This document shows positions 22,413 through 30,486 of a stretch of 37,933 nucleotides of DNA, in pieces. A program made the position numbers and the translations under genes. The DNA is from an uncultured Actinomycetes bacterium. Lineage in GTDB: Bacteria > Actinomycetota > CADDZG01 > WHSQ01. The first letter of the stretch is position 1; each line of letters begins with the position of its first letter. Location: NCBI GenBank assembly GCA_937863385.1, contig CALMBW010000024.1:1-37933 (forward strand), read 5' to 3'. Under the pieces are notes generated by a model. It was not told the origin of the DNA, ran no database searches, and saw nothing but the letters and a program-made list of their open reading frames with translations.

Positions 22413-24020
22413 ATGACTCGCAAGGCTGTGGTGATCGGGCTCGATGGGGCCGCATGGCACCTGCTGGACCCGATGATCGACGCCGGGGTGATGCCACGCC
22501 TCGGTGCCCTCAAGGCCCGGGGCTCATCCGGAACGCTAACTTCTACGATCCCCACATACACGCCGCCAGCGTGGACATCGTCGGTCACGGGCGTGAACCC
22601 GGGGCGTCACGGCGTCTACGGGTTCATCGAAGGCAACGCTCAGGCCGAACGCCAAGAGCTGATGCACTCGGGCAAGATCAAGTCGCCGACCCTGTGGGAG
22701 ATCGCCAACGCGCAAGGCGTTCGCTGCGGCATCTACAACCTGCCCCTTACCTATCCCCCGCGGCCCCTCGACGGTTGGATGGTCTCGGGGATGATGACGC
22801 CGGGCTATGGCGAAAGTCAGCGCGACTTCGTCTATCCGGCGGCGCATCAGGAGAAGATCTTGTCGTGGGCTCCGGGCTACGTCTTGGATGTCCATGCCAA
22901 CTACGAGCAGGACTGGCGTGACGACTCGTTGGCGCGCCGCGCTCTTGCGTCCATCGAGCAGCGCTACACCGTCCTCGACCGGCTCCTGCAAGAAGACCCT
23001 GTCGATCTTCTGTTCACCGTCCAGGAAGCTCCTGATCGGATCCAGCACGTCTACTACCGCTACATGGACCCCCGCGACCCTCTCTACGACACCGGCCAAG
23101 GCGCAAGGATGCGCGATGCCGTGCTCGAGTGTTTCGCCAAGATCGATGAGATAGTCGGCCTGCTCGAGGACTGGGCCTCGGCCGATGGCGCCATCCAAGT
23201 GGTGTCCGACCATGGCTTCACGGCTTGGGAAGTAAGCGTCCATCAGAACGCACTACTTCAGCAGTGGGGCTACCTGAGGCTGAAACCCGCGGCACGAGCG
23301 ATGCAGACGGGTTTCGCTCGCAGCCTGGTACCACTTGCCAAGCGGGCTCTGCCCCGCAAGGTGGCGCGGGAGGCCAAGAGCAAAACCTTCGCCGCGATCG
23401 ATTGGGCCAACACACGTGCGTTCGCGTCTCCGATCCCACAGCAAGGCGTCTTCGTCAACCTTGCAGGGCGCGAACGGTTCGGGATCGTTCCGCAAGGCGA
23501 GCTCGAATCGATCAAGGACGATCTGGTCCGTAGATTCCAAGAGCTGCGGGCGCCCGATGGCGGGCCGGCCACGGACAGGGTGTATCGCTCGCAAGAGGTC
23601 TTCTCCGGCCACGCGATCGATGGCGCCCCCGACATCCTTCCGGTGCTGCGCGATCATCGCTTCGAGCTCGACGACGAGCTGTTCCACAAGCAGGCCTTCA
23701 CCGACGTCTCGGACATGCCACGTGGCGTCCATCACCCCGATGGGATCGTCGTCGTGGCCGGGCCGGGCTCGTCAGGCACCAGCTTCGATGCTCACGTCAC
23801 CGACGTGATGCCCACGCTGCTATACCAGGCAGGCCTGAAGGTTCCGGAGGGCCTCGATGGAAAGGTCATGGAAAGCGCGTTCGACCCCGGGCATCTGACG
23901 AGGCATCCGGTGCAGACCACCGCAGCCCTGTCATCATCTTTGAAGGACGAGGAGTCTCCCTACTCGGCGGCTGAAGAGGCCGAGATCGAAGAGGCTCTGC
24001 GGGGCTTGGGCTACCTCTAG
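22413..24020 (+). CDS. Type I phosphodiesterase/nucleotide pyrophosphatase family protein 1
   Basis: A 535-residue alkaline phosphatase superfamily enzyme (Phosphodiest type). Metal and nucleophile residues are visible: D11 in VIGLDGAAW, T50 in TYTPPAWTSSVTG as the Thr nucleophile, DRIQHVYYRYMD with the Asp-His pair near residue 209, SDHGFTAWE near 269, and a final His in GVHHPDGIVVVAG near 440. It has no signal peptide or membrane segment. It is a paralogue of the enzyme at 27136-28749: the whole chain matches, including the end EEAEIEEALRGLGYL. Start ATG 22413 was preferred to longer starts since the beta-strand begins there. The gene lies 10 bp before a sugar-1-phosphate transferase. It may hydrolyse or transfer a phosphodiester in the polymer pathway; the substrate is unknown. 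Confidence 0.85.
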   Translation: MTRKAVVIGLDGAAWHLLDPMIDAGVMPRLGALKARGSSGTLTSTIPTYTPPAWTSSVTGVNPGRHGVYGFIEGNAQAERQELMHSGKIKSPTLWEIANAQGVRCGIYNLPLTYPPRPLDGWMVSGMMTPGYGESQRDFVYPAAHQEKILSWAPGYVLDVHANYEQDWRDDSLARRALASIEQRYTVLDRLLQEDPVDLLFTVQEAPDRIQHVYYRYMDPRDPLYDTGQGARMRDAVLECFAKIDEIVGLLEDWASADGAIQVVSDHGFTAWEVSVHQNALLQQWGYLRLKPAARAMQTGFARSLVPLAKRALPRKVAREAKSKTFAAIDWANTRAFASPIPQQGVFVNLAGRERFGIVPQGELESIKDDLVRRFQELRAPDGGPATDRVYRSQEVFSGHAIDGAPDILPVLRDHRFELDDELFHKQAFTDVSDMPRGVHHPDGIVVVAGPGSSGTSFDAHVTDVMPTLLYQAGLKVPEGLDGKVMESAFDPGHLTRHPVQTTAALSSSLKDEESPYSAAEEAEIEEALRGLGYL

Positions 24021-24030
24021 GAGACAGACG

Positions 24031-25488
24031 TTGGCGCAGGCCACAACCATCACCGAGAACGCGGTGTCGGCGACCCCGATCCGCAAGGGCCGGAGCGCCT
24101 CTCGCATCGCGCTGCGCGTGATCGCGGACGGGATGGCCGTGTCCTCCGCGATGTTCCTTGCCTCTTTCATCCGCTTCGATCTGAGTTCCGAGATCCCCGC
24201 CGCTCGGGGGGTCTCCTACCACTTCGTGACCTTCGTGGGGACGTGGGTGGCGCTCTTTCTGTTCTGGCTCTACGGGCTGTACGAACCTCGTCAAGTACTC
24301 AGTCCCGTCAACGAGTTCAAGCAGGTCTTCCACGCGATCTTCGCCGGCACCGCCCTGATCTTCGTTTCCGATTCGTTGTGGCGGCTCAACCTCGCACGGG
24401 GGTGGGCCTTCATGGTCTTCGCCCTGGGCTTGGTGGTCGTGGGTGGCGAGCGGCTCGTCATCCGAAAGGTCCTGCACTTCTTGCGACGCCGGGGCGGAGA
24501 TGCAACGCGCACGATCGTGCTCGGGTCCAACCACGAAGCCCGGACGGTGGCAAAGACGCTCGAACGAGAGGGATGGCTCGGGTACAAGATCCTCGGCTTG
24601 GTGGACGACGCTCTGCCCAAGGGCACCCAGGTAGAGGAAGGGTACGAGGTGATCGGCTCCGCCGACGAGTTAAAGGAGCTGGTCGTTAGGCACCAGGCGG
24701 GGCTCGTGCTGGTCGCGGCTACGGCGTTCGATGCGACCAGGCTCAACCGGATGCTGTGGGAGCTGCAGGATCTAGACATCGACCTCCAGATCACTTCGGG
24801 CACCGTGGATCTGATGGCTTCACGCATGACCGTCCAATCGGTCGCCGGCGTACCTCTCCTGTATGTCCGGCGCACGGGGATGAACAGGGTTCAGCTGACC
24901 CTCAAGCGTTCTCTCGATGTGTTCGGTTCCGCTCTGGGATTGCTGCTGCTGTCACCGTTCCTCGCTGCGATCGCCTTGTGGATCAAGAAGGACTCGCCCG
25001 GCGGGGCATTCTTCGGACAGGTCCGCTCGGGCCGGGACGGGAAGACATTCAGATGTTGGAAGTTCCGCACCATGGTCGCCGACGCCGAGGCCCGCAAGGC
25101 CGAGCTCGAGCACCTGTCCGAGGGCCCGGGGCTACTTTTCAAGCTCAAGGACGACCCTCGCGTCACCAAGGTGGGCAAGACGCTGCGCCGCTACTCACTC
25201 GACGAGCTCCCCCAGCTCTTCAACGTCTTGAAGGGCGAGATGAGCCTGGTGGGGCCGCGTCCTGCTCTCCCCAGTGAGGTGGAGCAGTACGACGACTGGG
25301 TTCGCAACCGGCTGAAGGTGAAACCGGGGATGACCGGTCTCTGGCAGGTCTCGGGCCGGGCAGAGACGAGTTTCTCGGATTACGTCCGCTTCGATCTCTT
25401 CTACATCCAGAACTGGTCCCTCAGCCTCGACCTGTGGATCCTGTGGCGCACACTACGCGCCGTCACCGAAGCAGAAGGCGCCCACTGA
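24031..25488 (+). CDS. Polyprenyl-phosphate sugar-1-phosphate transferase (exopolysaccharide initiating enzyme)
   Basis: A 485-residue WcaJ/WbaP-type (PNPT-like) phosphoglycosyl transferase that starts a lipid-linked glycan by moving sugar-1-phosphate from a UDP-sugar to polyprenyl phosphate. There are about four N-terminal membrane segments (residues about 30-145), then a Rossmann-like CoA-binding-type region (TIVLGSNHEARTVAK, near 165), and a hydrophobic re-entrant segment near 295-320. The catalytic cytosolic domain follows, with KRSLDVFGSALGLLLLSP, FRCWKFRTMVADAE, SLDELPQLFNVLKGEMSLVGPRP and KPGMTGLWQVSGR. The TTG start at 24031 follows AGGAG by 8 nt; the next ATG would cut into the first membrane helix. 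It sits in the polymer cluster and marks it as a glycan pathway. Confidence 0.93.
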   Translation: MAQATTITENAVSATPIRKGRSASRIALRVIADGMAVSSAMFLASFIRFDLSSEIPAARGVSYHFVTFVGTWVALFLFWLYGLYEPRQVLSPVNEFKQVFHAIFAGTALIFVSDSLWRLNLARGWAFMVFALGLVVVGGERLVIRKVLHFLRRRGGDATRTIVLGSNHEARTVAKTLEREGWLGYKILGLVDDALPKGTQVEEGYEVIGSADELKELVVRHQAGLVLVAATAFDATRLNRMLWELQDLDIDLQITSGTVDLMASRMTVQSVAGVPLLYVRRTGMNRVQLTLKRSLDVFGSALGLLLLSPFLAAIALWIKKDSPGGAFFGQVRSGRDGKTFRCWKFRTMVADAEARKAELEHLSEGPGLLFKLKDDPRVTKVGKTLRRYSLDELPQLFNVLKGEMSLVGPRPALPSEVEQYDDWVRNRLKVKPGMTGLWQVSGRAETSFSDYVRFDLFYIQNWSLSLDLWILWRTLRAVTEAEGAH

Positions 25489-25524
25489 AGACTGGCGGCC
25501 CCTGCAACTAAACGCTCCAAGGAG

Positions 25525-25530
25525 TACGCT
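25525..25530 (+). promoter_or_regulatory. Putative -10 box of the ACT-domain gene (leaderless)
   Basis: TACGCT (TAnnnT) exactly 6 nt before ATG 25537. An AAGGAG overlapping its 5' side is 12 nt from the ATG, too far for a typical ribosome site. Confidence 0.42.
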
Positions 25531-25536
25531 CGAAAC

Positions 25537-25917
25537 ATGCTCGAAGAGATCATCATCGAAGTCGAGAACGATCAGCCGGGAACTCTCGCGGAGATCGGCG
25601 AGCTTCTAGGAAAGAGCGGCACGAACATCGAGAGTCTCGCCTCTTCGAGTCACCTTGGGCGCGGGGTCATCCACCTGGTGGTCGACGATGGCGAAGATGC
25701 CGGTGAGATGCTCAAGGCGAACGGTTTCAAGGTCGCCACCGTCAGACAGGTCCTCGCCACCACTCTTGACGACAAGCCCGGTGCGTTCGGCAATTACTGC
25801 CGGCGTTTGCACGAGGCCGGGATCGATATCTCTGCGTGTTACGTCTCGCGGCGCGGTAACGGCGAGACTGAATTCATCTTCGCCGTAGACGACCTACAGG
25901 CCGCCAAGCACGCTTAG
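25537..25917 (+). CDS. Tandem ACT-domain protein
   Basis: A 126-residue protein holding two ACT-like units: residues about 3-65 (IIIEVENDQPGTLAEIGELLGKSGTNIESL) and about 72-124 (VLATTLDDKPGAFGNYCRRLHEAGIDISACYVS). ACT domains bind amino acids or other small ligands and usually regulate an enzyme; a stand-alone pair is typically a sensor or partner. No catalytic domain is present. It follows the sugar transferase by 48 bp and is convergent with the DUF4383 gene with 6 bp between stops. A link to the polymer locus is not evident. Confidence 0.8.
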   Translation: MLEEIIIEVENDQPGTLAEIGELLGKSGTNIESLASSSHLGRGVIHLVVDDGEDAGEMLKANGFKVATVRQVLATTLDDKPGAFGNYCRRLHEAGIDISACYVSRRGNGETEFIFAVDDLQAAKHA

Positions 25918-25923
25918 GGCCCC

Positions 25924-26337
25924 CTAGTGCCTGTAGGACCGGTGCCCGGCGCCGATCGTCCCAAAGAACACGGAGACGAGGCCCGTCACTACATGAAGCA
26001 GGTTGTCTGCCGCGAACTTGTCTTCGATCGCTAAGAACTCGAGCACCCCGGCGAAACCGGCCAGGGCCACCACGATGAGGACCACCCCCAGCACCAGATT
26101 CACTTGCTTCGCCGTTGCCAGGCGGCTACTCGACATCATCCAGATGAGGCCCAGCGCGATGTGAACGATGTTGTGAAGCGGGTTGAGAGGGAAGACCAAC
26201 AGCTTCTCGGTGAAGACCGCGCTAGCCCACTGGTCGAAGCCGGTCACCGCGAATCCAACCAGACCCACCATCAGATAGACACATCCGAAAGTCAGAGCCA
26301 CCACTTGAGCCGGTGAAAGAGAGCCTTGAGAGATCAT
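25924..26337 (-). CDS. DUF4383 family membrane protein
   Basis: A 137-residue protein with four hydrophobic segments. The motif NPLHNIVHIALGLIW near residue 53 and NLLHVVTGLVSVFFGTIG near the C-terminus are the paired His-containing repeats typical of DUF4383 proteins. The function of the family is not known. A TAnnnT box (TAGTCT on the minus strand) lies 8 nt before ATG 26337. It is the last gene of the minus-strand run after the lipoprotein, 48 bp downstream of it. Confidence 0.82.
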   Translation of the reverse strand: MISQGSLSPAQVVALTFGCVYLMVGLVGFAVTGFDQWASAVFTEKLLVFPLNPLHNIVHIALGLIWMMSSSRLATAKQVNLVLGVVLIVVALAGFAGVLEFLAIEDKFAADNLLHVVTGLVSVFFGTIGAGHRSYRH

Positions 26338-26345
26338 GGGTTGGA

Positions 26346-26351
26346 AGACTA
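26346..26351 (-). promoter_or_regulatory. Putative -10 box of the DUF4383 gene
   Basis: TAGTCT on the minus strand ends 8 nt before ATG 26337 and sits between the lipoprotein stop and this gene. It is the same hexamer as at the SDR and YcaQ-like genes. Confidence 0.38.
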
Positions 26352-26385
26352 ACGGCTAGTGCGCCGTCCCGCTCTGGCACGGGGA

Positions 26386-27117
26386 TTATTTGCGGGATGG
26401 TGCACCAGTGACGGGGACCGTCTCGCACACGAACTCGCCGCTTGCGAACTCTTTGTTGCCGGGCACTTCGATGAATGTCCCGCCACTGAACCTATCGCCC
26501 TCTTTTTCGGGGATATCGATCGGATAGGCCCTCGTGGTGTGTTGGAGGTCCCCGTCCTCATCGAAGATCTCGGCACGGCAGCGCGATCGGAACCCTTCGT
26601 ATGGGATCGGCCCGAGCCACATCGGCGAGCCGATCAAGGCAGCAGAGATCGCCGCTCGCTTGTTCTCGGCCCGCAGACGCACGTTGAGGAATTCGTGCTC
26701 GGCGCCTTCCTCGGAGTCGGGCTCCTCATAGCCGAGCAAGGTGAAACAGGTCTCCTCGTCCACGAGACCATCCACGCTTTCGACCCTCCAGAGGTCGCCT
26801 TCGAGACCCACACGGACCCGGAGCTCCGGATCGAAAACCACCTCGAACCCGCTGTCCACCTCGTCAACCGAGATGTAGTCACGGAAGGTGGGACCCTCAT
26901 CTAGGAAACCAGCAGAACCTCCGGCCCGGATCCCGAAGGTAGCTGCCCTGCGAGCATCTCCACCCGAGAACGACACCTCTTCCTCGAGCGCGCAAGATCC
27001 GGTGGGGTCCTCAGCGGTGATATCGCCGCATGCCGGCAGCACGACGAGAGCGAGCGCGATGACGCCGATGCAACGACTTGCTCTGGATACGTTCGAAAGA
27101 TGCGTGATCATCCTCAT
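26386..27117 (-). CDS. Predicted lipoprotein of unknown function
   Basis: A 243-residue exported lipoprotein: after a short basic N-terminus, VIALALVVLPAC ends in a lipobox with Cys30 (Cys28 if the second in-frame ATG is used). The mature part is acidic, with four or so further Cys (SCALEEE, ETCFTLL, RSRCRAE, FVCETV) that may form disulfides, and strand-like segments. No family is recognised. The ATG lies 18 bp after the stop of phosphodiesterase 2, so it is probably the end of the WecG-to-phosphodiesterase operon. A periplasm-facing or cell-wall-side accessory role in the polymer system is inference. Confidence 0.78.
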   Translation of the reverse strand: MRMITHLSNVSRASRCIGVIALALVVLPACGDITAEDPTGSCALEEEVSFSGGDARRAATFGIRAGGSAGFLDEGPTFRDYISVDEVDSGFEVVFDPELRVRVGLEGDLWRVESVDGLVDEETCFTLLGYEEPDSEEGAEHEFLNVRLRAENKRAAISAALIGSPMWLGPIPYEGFRSRCRAEIFDEDGDLQHTTRAYPIDIPEKEGDRFSGGTFIEVPGNKEFASGEFVCETVPVTGAPSRK

Positions 27118-27135
27118 GAAGTTATCGGCTGGGCA

Positions 27136-28749
27136 TCACAGATACCCGAGGTTCCGAAGGGACTCTTCGATCTGCGCTTCTTCCTCGGCTGAGTATGGGG
27201 TCGCTTCAACCCCCTCACCCGCTAGGGGAAGCTGCATCGCCTCTATCTGCACCGGGTTGGCAGCAACATGAGCTTCGGGGAGGAACTCGGTGAGCACCCG
27301 GCCATCGACTTCCGGGATCTTCAGACCGGCCAGATACAGGGCGGTCGGCATGATGTCGAGCAGCGATGCACGCTCGCCGCTCACCGGCATAACGCCGGGG
27401 CCGGCGACCCCGAAAACACCATCCATGTGATGAAAGCCGCGGGGTAGCTTCGTGTAGTCGTCAAGGATGCCGGGCGAGTAGAGGCCGTCGGAGAGCTCGT
27501 AGCTGTACTCGCGGCATACAGGGAAGAGATCGGGGGCATCGGGCGTCTGGGCACCCGTCAAGATCTCTTCACGCCTGTAGATGCGATCCACGACAGGCTT
27601 GCCGTCGTCGGGATCGGTCAGAGCGGAGAAACGTTCGATGATCTCGTCGCGCACCTTGTCGTAATCGTCTTGCTCCACGATGCCGTTCGGCTCGCGCCCT
27701 TTAAGGTTGATGTAGATGCCTTGCTGCGGGATAGGGGCCGAGAAAGCCTTGGTCTTGGACCAATCGATCGTTCCTTGAGCTTGCTGCTTAGCCTTCTGCC
27801 ACACCGATTTCGGGAGCACCTTCTTGGCCTTACGCGCCAGCTTACGCACCCCGGCGCTCTTGGCTACCGAACCGGCCCCCCCAACCGACAACATCCCCCA
27901 CTCGCGCAGAGCAACATTGACGTTCACGGATTTATCTTTCGGCCCGAAACCGTGATCCGACATCGTGATGATCCATCCGTCATCACCTGCCCAGGCGATC
28001 ATGTCGCCGATCATCTCGTCCATCTCATCGAAGAACTGCCAGGCACGCTCGCGGATCGGAGCTGCTTCAGGTGCGCCGTAGTGGGGGCAGCGCGGATCGA
28101 TGTACTTGTAGTGCACGTGCATCAGCCGGTCGGGCGACTCGATCACCGAGAACAGGATCGGAACGTCGTTCGTCTCGAGGAGATGCCGTTGTGCCACTCG
28201 TTTCGCTGCCAGATTCTTGGAGAGGCGCTCGATGATCGCGGTTGACTTCCAATCCTCGTCGTAATCGACCTCGATGTCGATCTCGTAATGACCGACCTTC
28301 GAGGAGATCTCAGCGCCGAGAGAGTCCGGGTAGGTGAAGTGTTCGGGTGTGGATCCGCCCCCTTCGGGGGTCAGCATCCCGGACACCGAAAAACCGTCCA
28401 CCGCGGGGGCCGGGTAGGTCATGGGGATGTTGAACAGACCGATGCGAGTTCCTTGAGCGTTGGCCGCGTTCCAGATAGCGGGAGCTGTCACCCGGTCGAG
28501 GCGCACCAAGCCTTTCACCTGCTGAACGTTGCCCAGGGTGAAGCCGAAGATCCCGTGCTTGCCGGGGTTGACCCCCGTGAAGATGCTCGTCCACCCCGGA
28601 GGCGTGTAGGGCGGCACCGTCGAAGTGAGATACCCGGATGCGCTCCTATCGAGGAGAGCCTTGTAGTTGGGCATGTGACCTGCTTCGAAGGCAGGGTTCA
28701 AGACGTTGTAGGTGATCCCGTCGATCCCCAGTAAGAGAACTTTGCTCAT
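27136..28749 (-). CDS. Type I phosphodiesterase/nucleotide pyrophosphatase family protein 2
   Basis: A 537-residue alkaline phosphatase superfamily enzyme, a paralogue of the gene at 22413. Key residues are D10 in LLLGIDGITY, T49 nucleophile in PYTPPGWTSIFTG, SPDRLMHVHYKYID near 206, MSDHGFGPKD near 270, and GFHHMDGVFGVAG near 440. It shares the C-terminal element EEEAQIEESLRNLGYL with the paralogue. It has no signal peptide. Start ATG 28749 overlaps the CDP-alcohol transferase stop by 4 bp, with AAGGAG about 15 nt upstream. Longer reading of the frame upstream runs over the neighbouring gene and is rejected. Two copies of this enzyme flanking one locus suggest related but distinct substrates. 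Confidence 0.87.
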   Translation of the reverse strand: MSKVLLLGIDGITYNVLNPAFEAGHMPNYKALLDRSASGYLTSTVPPYTPPGWTSIFTGVNPGKHGIFGFTLGNVQQVKGLVRLDRVTAPAIWNAANAQGTRIGLFNIPMTYPAPAVDGFSVSGMLTPEGGGSTPEHFTYPDSLGAEISSKVGHYEIDIEVDYDEDWKSTAIIERLSKNLAAKRVAQRHLLETNDVPILFSVIESPDRLMHVHYKYIDPRCPHYGAPEAAPIRERAWQFFDEMDEMIGDMIAWAGDDGWIITMSDHGFGPKDKSVNVNVALREWGMLSVGGAGSVAKSAGVRKLARKAKKVLPKSVWQKAKQQAQGTIDWSKTKAFSAPIPQQGIYINLKGREPNGIVEQDDYDKVRDEIIERFSALTDPDDGKPVVDRIYRREEILTGAQTPDAPDLFPVCREYSYELSDGLYSPGILDDYTKLPRGFHHMDGVFGVAGPGVMPVSGERASLLDIMPTALYLAGLKIPEVDGRVLTEFLPEAHVAANPVQIEAMQLPLAGEGVEATPYSAEEEAQIEESLRNLGYL

Positions 28750-29471
28750 CTGGATGCTCTCAATCTCCTTCTGATGGTCAGCAGGATAGCGGTCACGACC
28801 ATGGCTATCCCGGTAGCCAGCGCCGGCACCACCAGACCGGTGAGGGGGCCGAAGATGAAAACGATGGCTTGCACGTCGGGCATACCCGGGTTGGGAAGCA
28901 ACCGGTGACGGCCCAGTGCCGCCGACCACTTACCCCTCGCACCAGTTGCACTGGGGTCCTTCTCGGCCCCCGATATCTCGAGGAAGTAGTAGGCCAGTAC
29001 TGAATACACCAGAGCCCAAAGAACATCTGCCTCGGTCCCGCTCCCCCATCCCCGGCCGTCGGCGCTCCAGAGATAGAGGCCGATCCCGAGACTGCCCGCC
29101 GCACGCCTGCCTCCATCGGCAAGTGCATCGAGCGCCTTGCCGCGCTCGCTCGTTACCTTCAAGGCCCGAGCGAGCTTTCCGTCGACACAATCCAAGACGA
29201 ACGCCACGTAGAACATCAACCCACCGAGCGCCAGGCTCCAGCGGGTTGCGTAACCGAAGCAGAATCCTGCCGCCAGACCTGCAACGAGGGCAAGGATGGT
29301 CACTTGGTCTGGGGTCAGAAGCTTGCGGCGCGCTAGGAACCGGCTCAGTGGGATCGCAACCGGGTCGGTCAGAAGCACCGTGAACCAATAGTCGAGCTTC
29401 TTGGCACCTCGTTCGTCGGCAGCGAAGCCACCTTGCAGAGGCGACCTGAGGTCCTGCGTGGGATCGCTCAC
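28746..29471 (-). CDS. CDP-alcohol phosphatidyltransferase family enzyme
   Basis: A 241-residue integral membrane enzyme. The family signature is intact: D94-x-x-D97-G98-x-x-A101-R102, then eight residues, G111, D115 and D119. These Asp residues hold two metals and displace CMP from a CDP-alcohol with another alcohol. About six membrane segments are seen. GTG 29471 was chosen: it overlaps the GT2 stop as GTGA and gives the usual short N-terminus, while the longer frame lies over the GT2 gene and is compositionally unlike protein. CDP-glycerol made by the cytidylyltransferase and glycerol-1-phosphate dehydrogenase homologue is a plausible donor, but phospholipid synthesis (CDP-diacylglycerol) is an alternative. 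It sits between a glycosyltransferase and phosphodiesterase 2. Confidence 0.87.
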   Translation of the reverse strand: MSDPTQDLRSPLQGGFAADERGAKKLDYWFTVLLTDPVAIPLSRFLARRKLLTPDQVTILALVAGLAAGFCFGYATRWSLALGGLMFYVAFVLDCVDGKLARALKVTSERGKALDALADGGRRAAGSLGIGLYLWSADGRGWGSGTEADVLWALVYSVLAYYFLEISGAEKDPSATGARGKWSAALGRHRLLPNPGMPDVQAIVFIFGPLTGLVVPALATGIAMVVTAILLTIRRRLRASR

Positions 29472-30436
29472 GTGCTGGTTGCCGGGTCGATCAGGCCCCT
29501 GCCGCGCGCCTGCTCGAGGGCGCCCGCGATCATCCCGGTCACCAATCCAGGGTCGCGGGTCTGGGCGGCCTTTCCGATGTTCAGGATGAACAGACCGGTC
29601 AGCGCCCACCAGAGAGCCATGCGATGCCTGAGATCCTGGGGCATGAGCTTGCGGTGCAGGTAGAACTGGTTGGCGATGTTCATCCTCTGCAGGTTGTGGG
29701 AGTTCAAGCGTGCTGCCGGAGCTTTGAGATGATCGCATCGCGCTGCTGGATCTTGCAGCAACGTGTAATGGCGCGACACCCGGTAGCTAAAATCGATGTC
29801 TTCTTTGTATCCGTATCCGGCGAGCTTCTCGTCGAACAGCTCGTGATCGAAGACCTCTCGCTTGTACGACATGAACCACCCGTTGAAGTACTCGACCTTG
29901 CGGATACCCGCCGAGTCCGAGATGCCTTCCGCGTAGAAGCCTGCCCGCACCTTCCCTGAGGACTCCGGCCACCAGCCGCCGATCCCGAACAGCTTTCGGT
30001 ACAGGATCGTGAGGCGGTTCGGGCGCGCAGGCCGCACCGGCGTCGCGCGCACCCCGCCTAAAGGCTTCCCCTTGCCGTTCCAGGAAGTCTCCCATCGTTC
30101 GTACGTAGCGAGGATCCTCTCGTGGCAATCCTTAGCCAGAGCGACATCGTCGTCGATCAAGAACACCGGATCGCCGGTCGTACGAGAGATGCCGATGTTG
30201 CGCTGGATCGTGAGGCCTCGGGGGGCCGGGTGGTGGTAGTCGAGGGCCACCCCCGCCTCGGCGCAAAGCTTCTCGATCTCGGGCCGGGTGCCGGCCTCGT
30301 CCGAGGAGTCAACGATGCACAACTCACGGGGTAAGACCGTCTGGCCCATGAGGCTGGCAACCGTGTCCAGCAGGTCGTCCGAACGGTTCCGGGTCGCGAT
30401 CACGAACGCCGAAGGCGCGGTTTGGGTGTCAGTCAT
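29468..30436 (-). CDS. Family 2 glycosyltransferase
   Basis: A 322-residue GT-A fold glycosyltransferase. It opens with SAFVIATRNRSDDLLDTVASL, has the DxD-type metal motif D95-D-D97 in FLIDDDVAL, and an acidic acceptor motif E212-D213 in YKEDIDFSYR. A hydrophobic patch near residues 275-295 may attach it to the membrane. It transfers a sugar from a nucleotide sugar to a growing saccharide. Neither donor nor acceptor can be read from sequence. The ATG at 30436 lies 50 bp after the lipoprotein phosphatase gene, with a TAnnnT box 11 nt upstream (TACCCT), and it begins the tightly coupled GT2, CDP-alcohol transferase, phosphodiesterase string. Confidence 0.88.
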   Translation of the reverse strand: MTDTQTAPSAFVIATRNRSDDLLDTVASLMGQTVLPRELCIVDSSDEAGTRPEIEKLCAEAGVALDYHHPAPRGLTIQRNIGISRTTGDPVFLIDDDVALAKDCHERILATYERWETSWNGKGKPLGGVRATPVRPARPNRLTILYRKLFGIGGWWPESSGKVRAGFYAEGISDSAGIRKVEYFNGWFMSYKREVFDHELFDEKLAGYGYKEDIDFSYRVSRHYTLLQDPAARCDHLKAPAARLNSHNLQRMNIANQFYLHRKLMPQDLRHRMALWWALTGLFILNIGKAAQTRDPGLVTGMIAGALEQARGRGLIDPATST

Positions 30437-30486
30437 AGCCGCCGTGCAGGGTATCGCCTGAAGGGGGTAAGCGGTTCAGGCTGAGG

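Noticed and set aside
29472-29738. N-terminal extension of the CDP-alcohol transferase frame
   Set aside because: It lies entirely over the GT2 gene, is Pro/Arg/Gln-rich and unlike the family; the GTGA overlap at 29471 explains the start.
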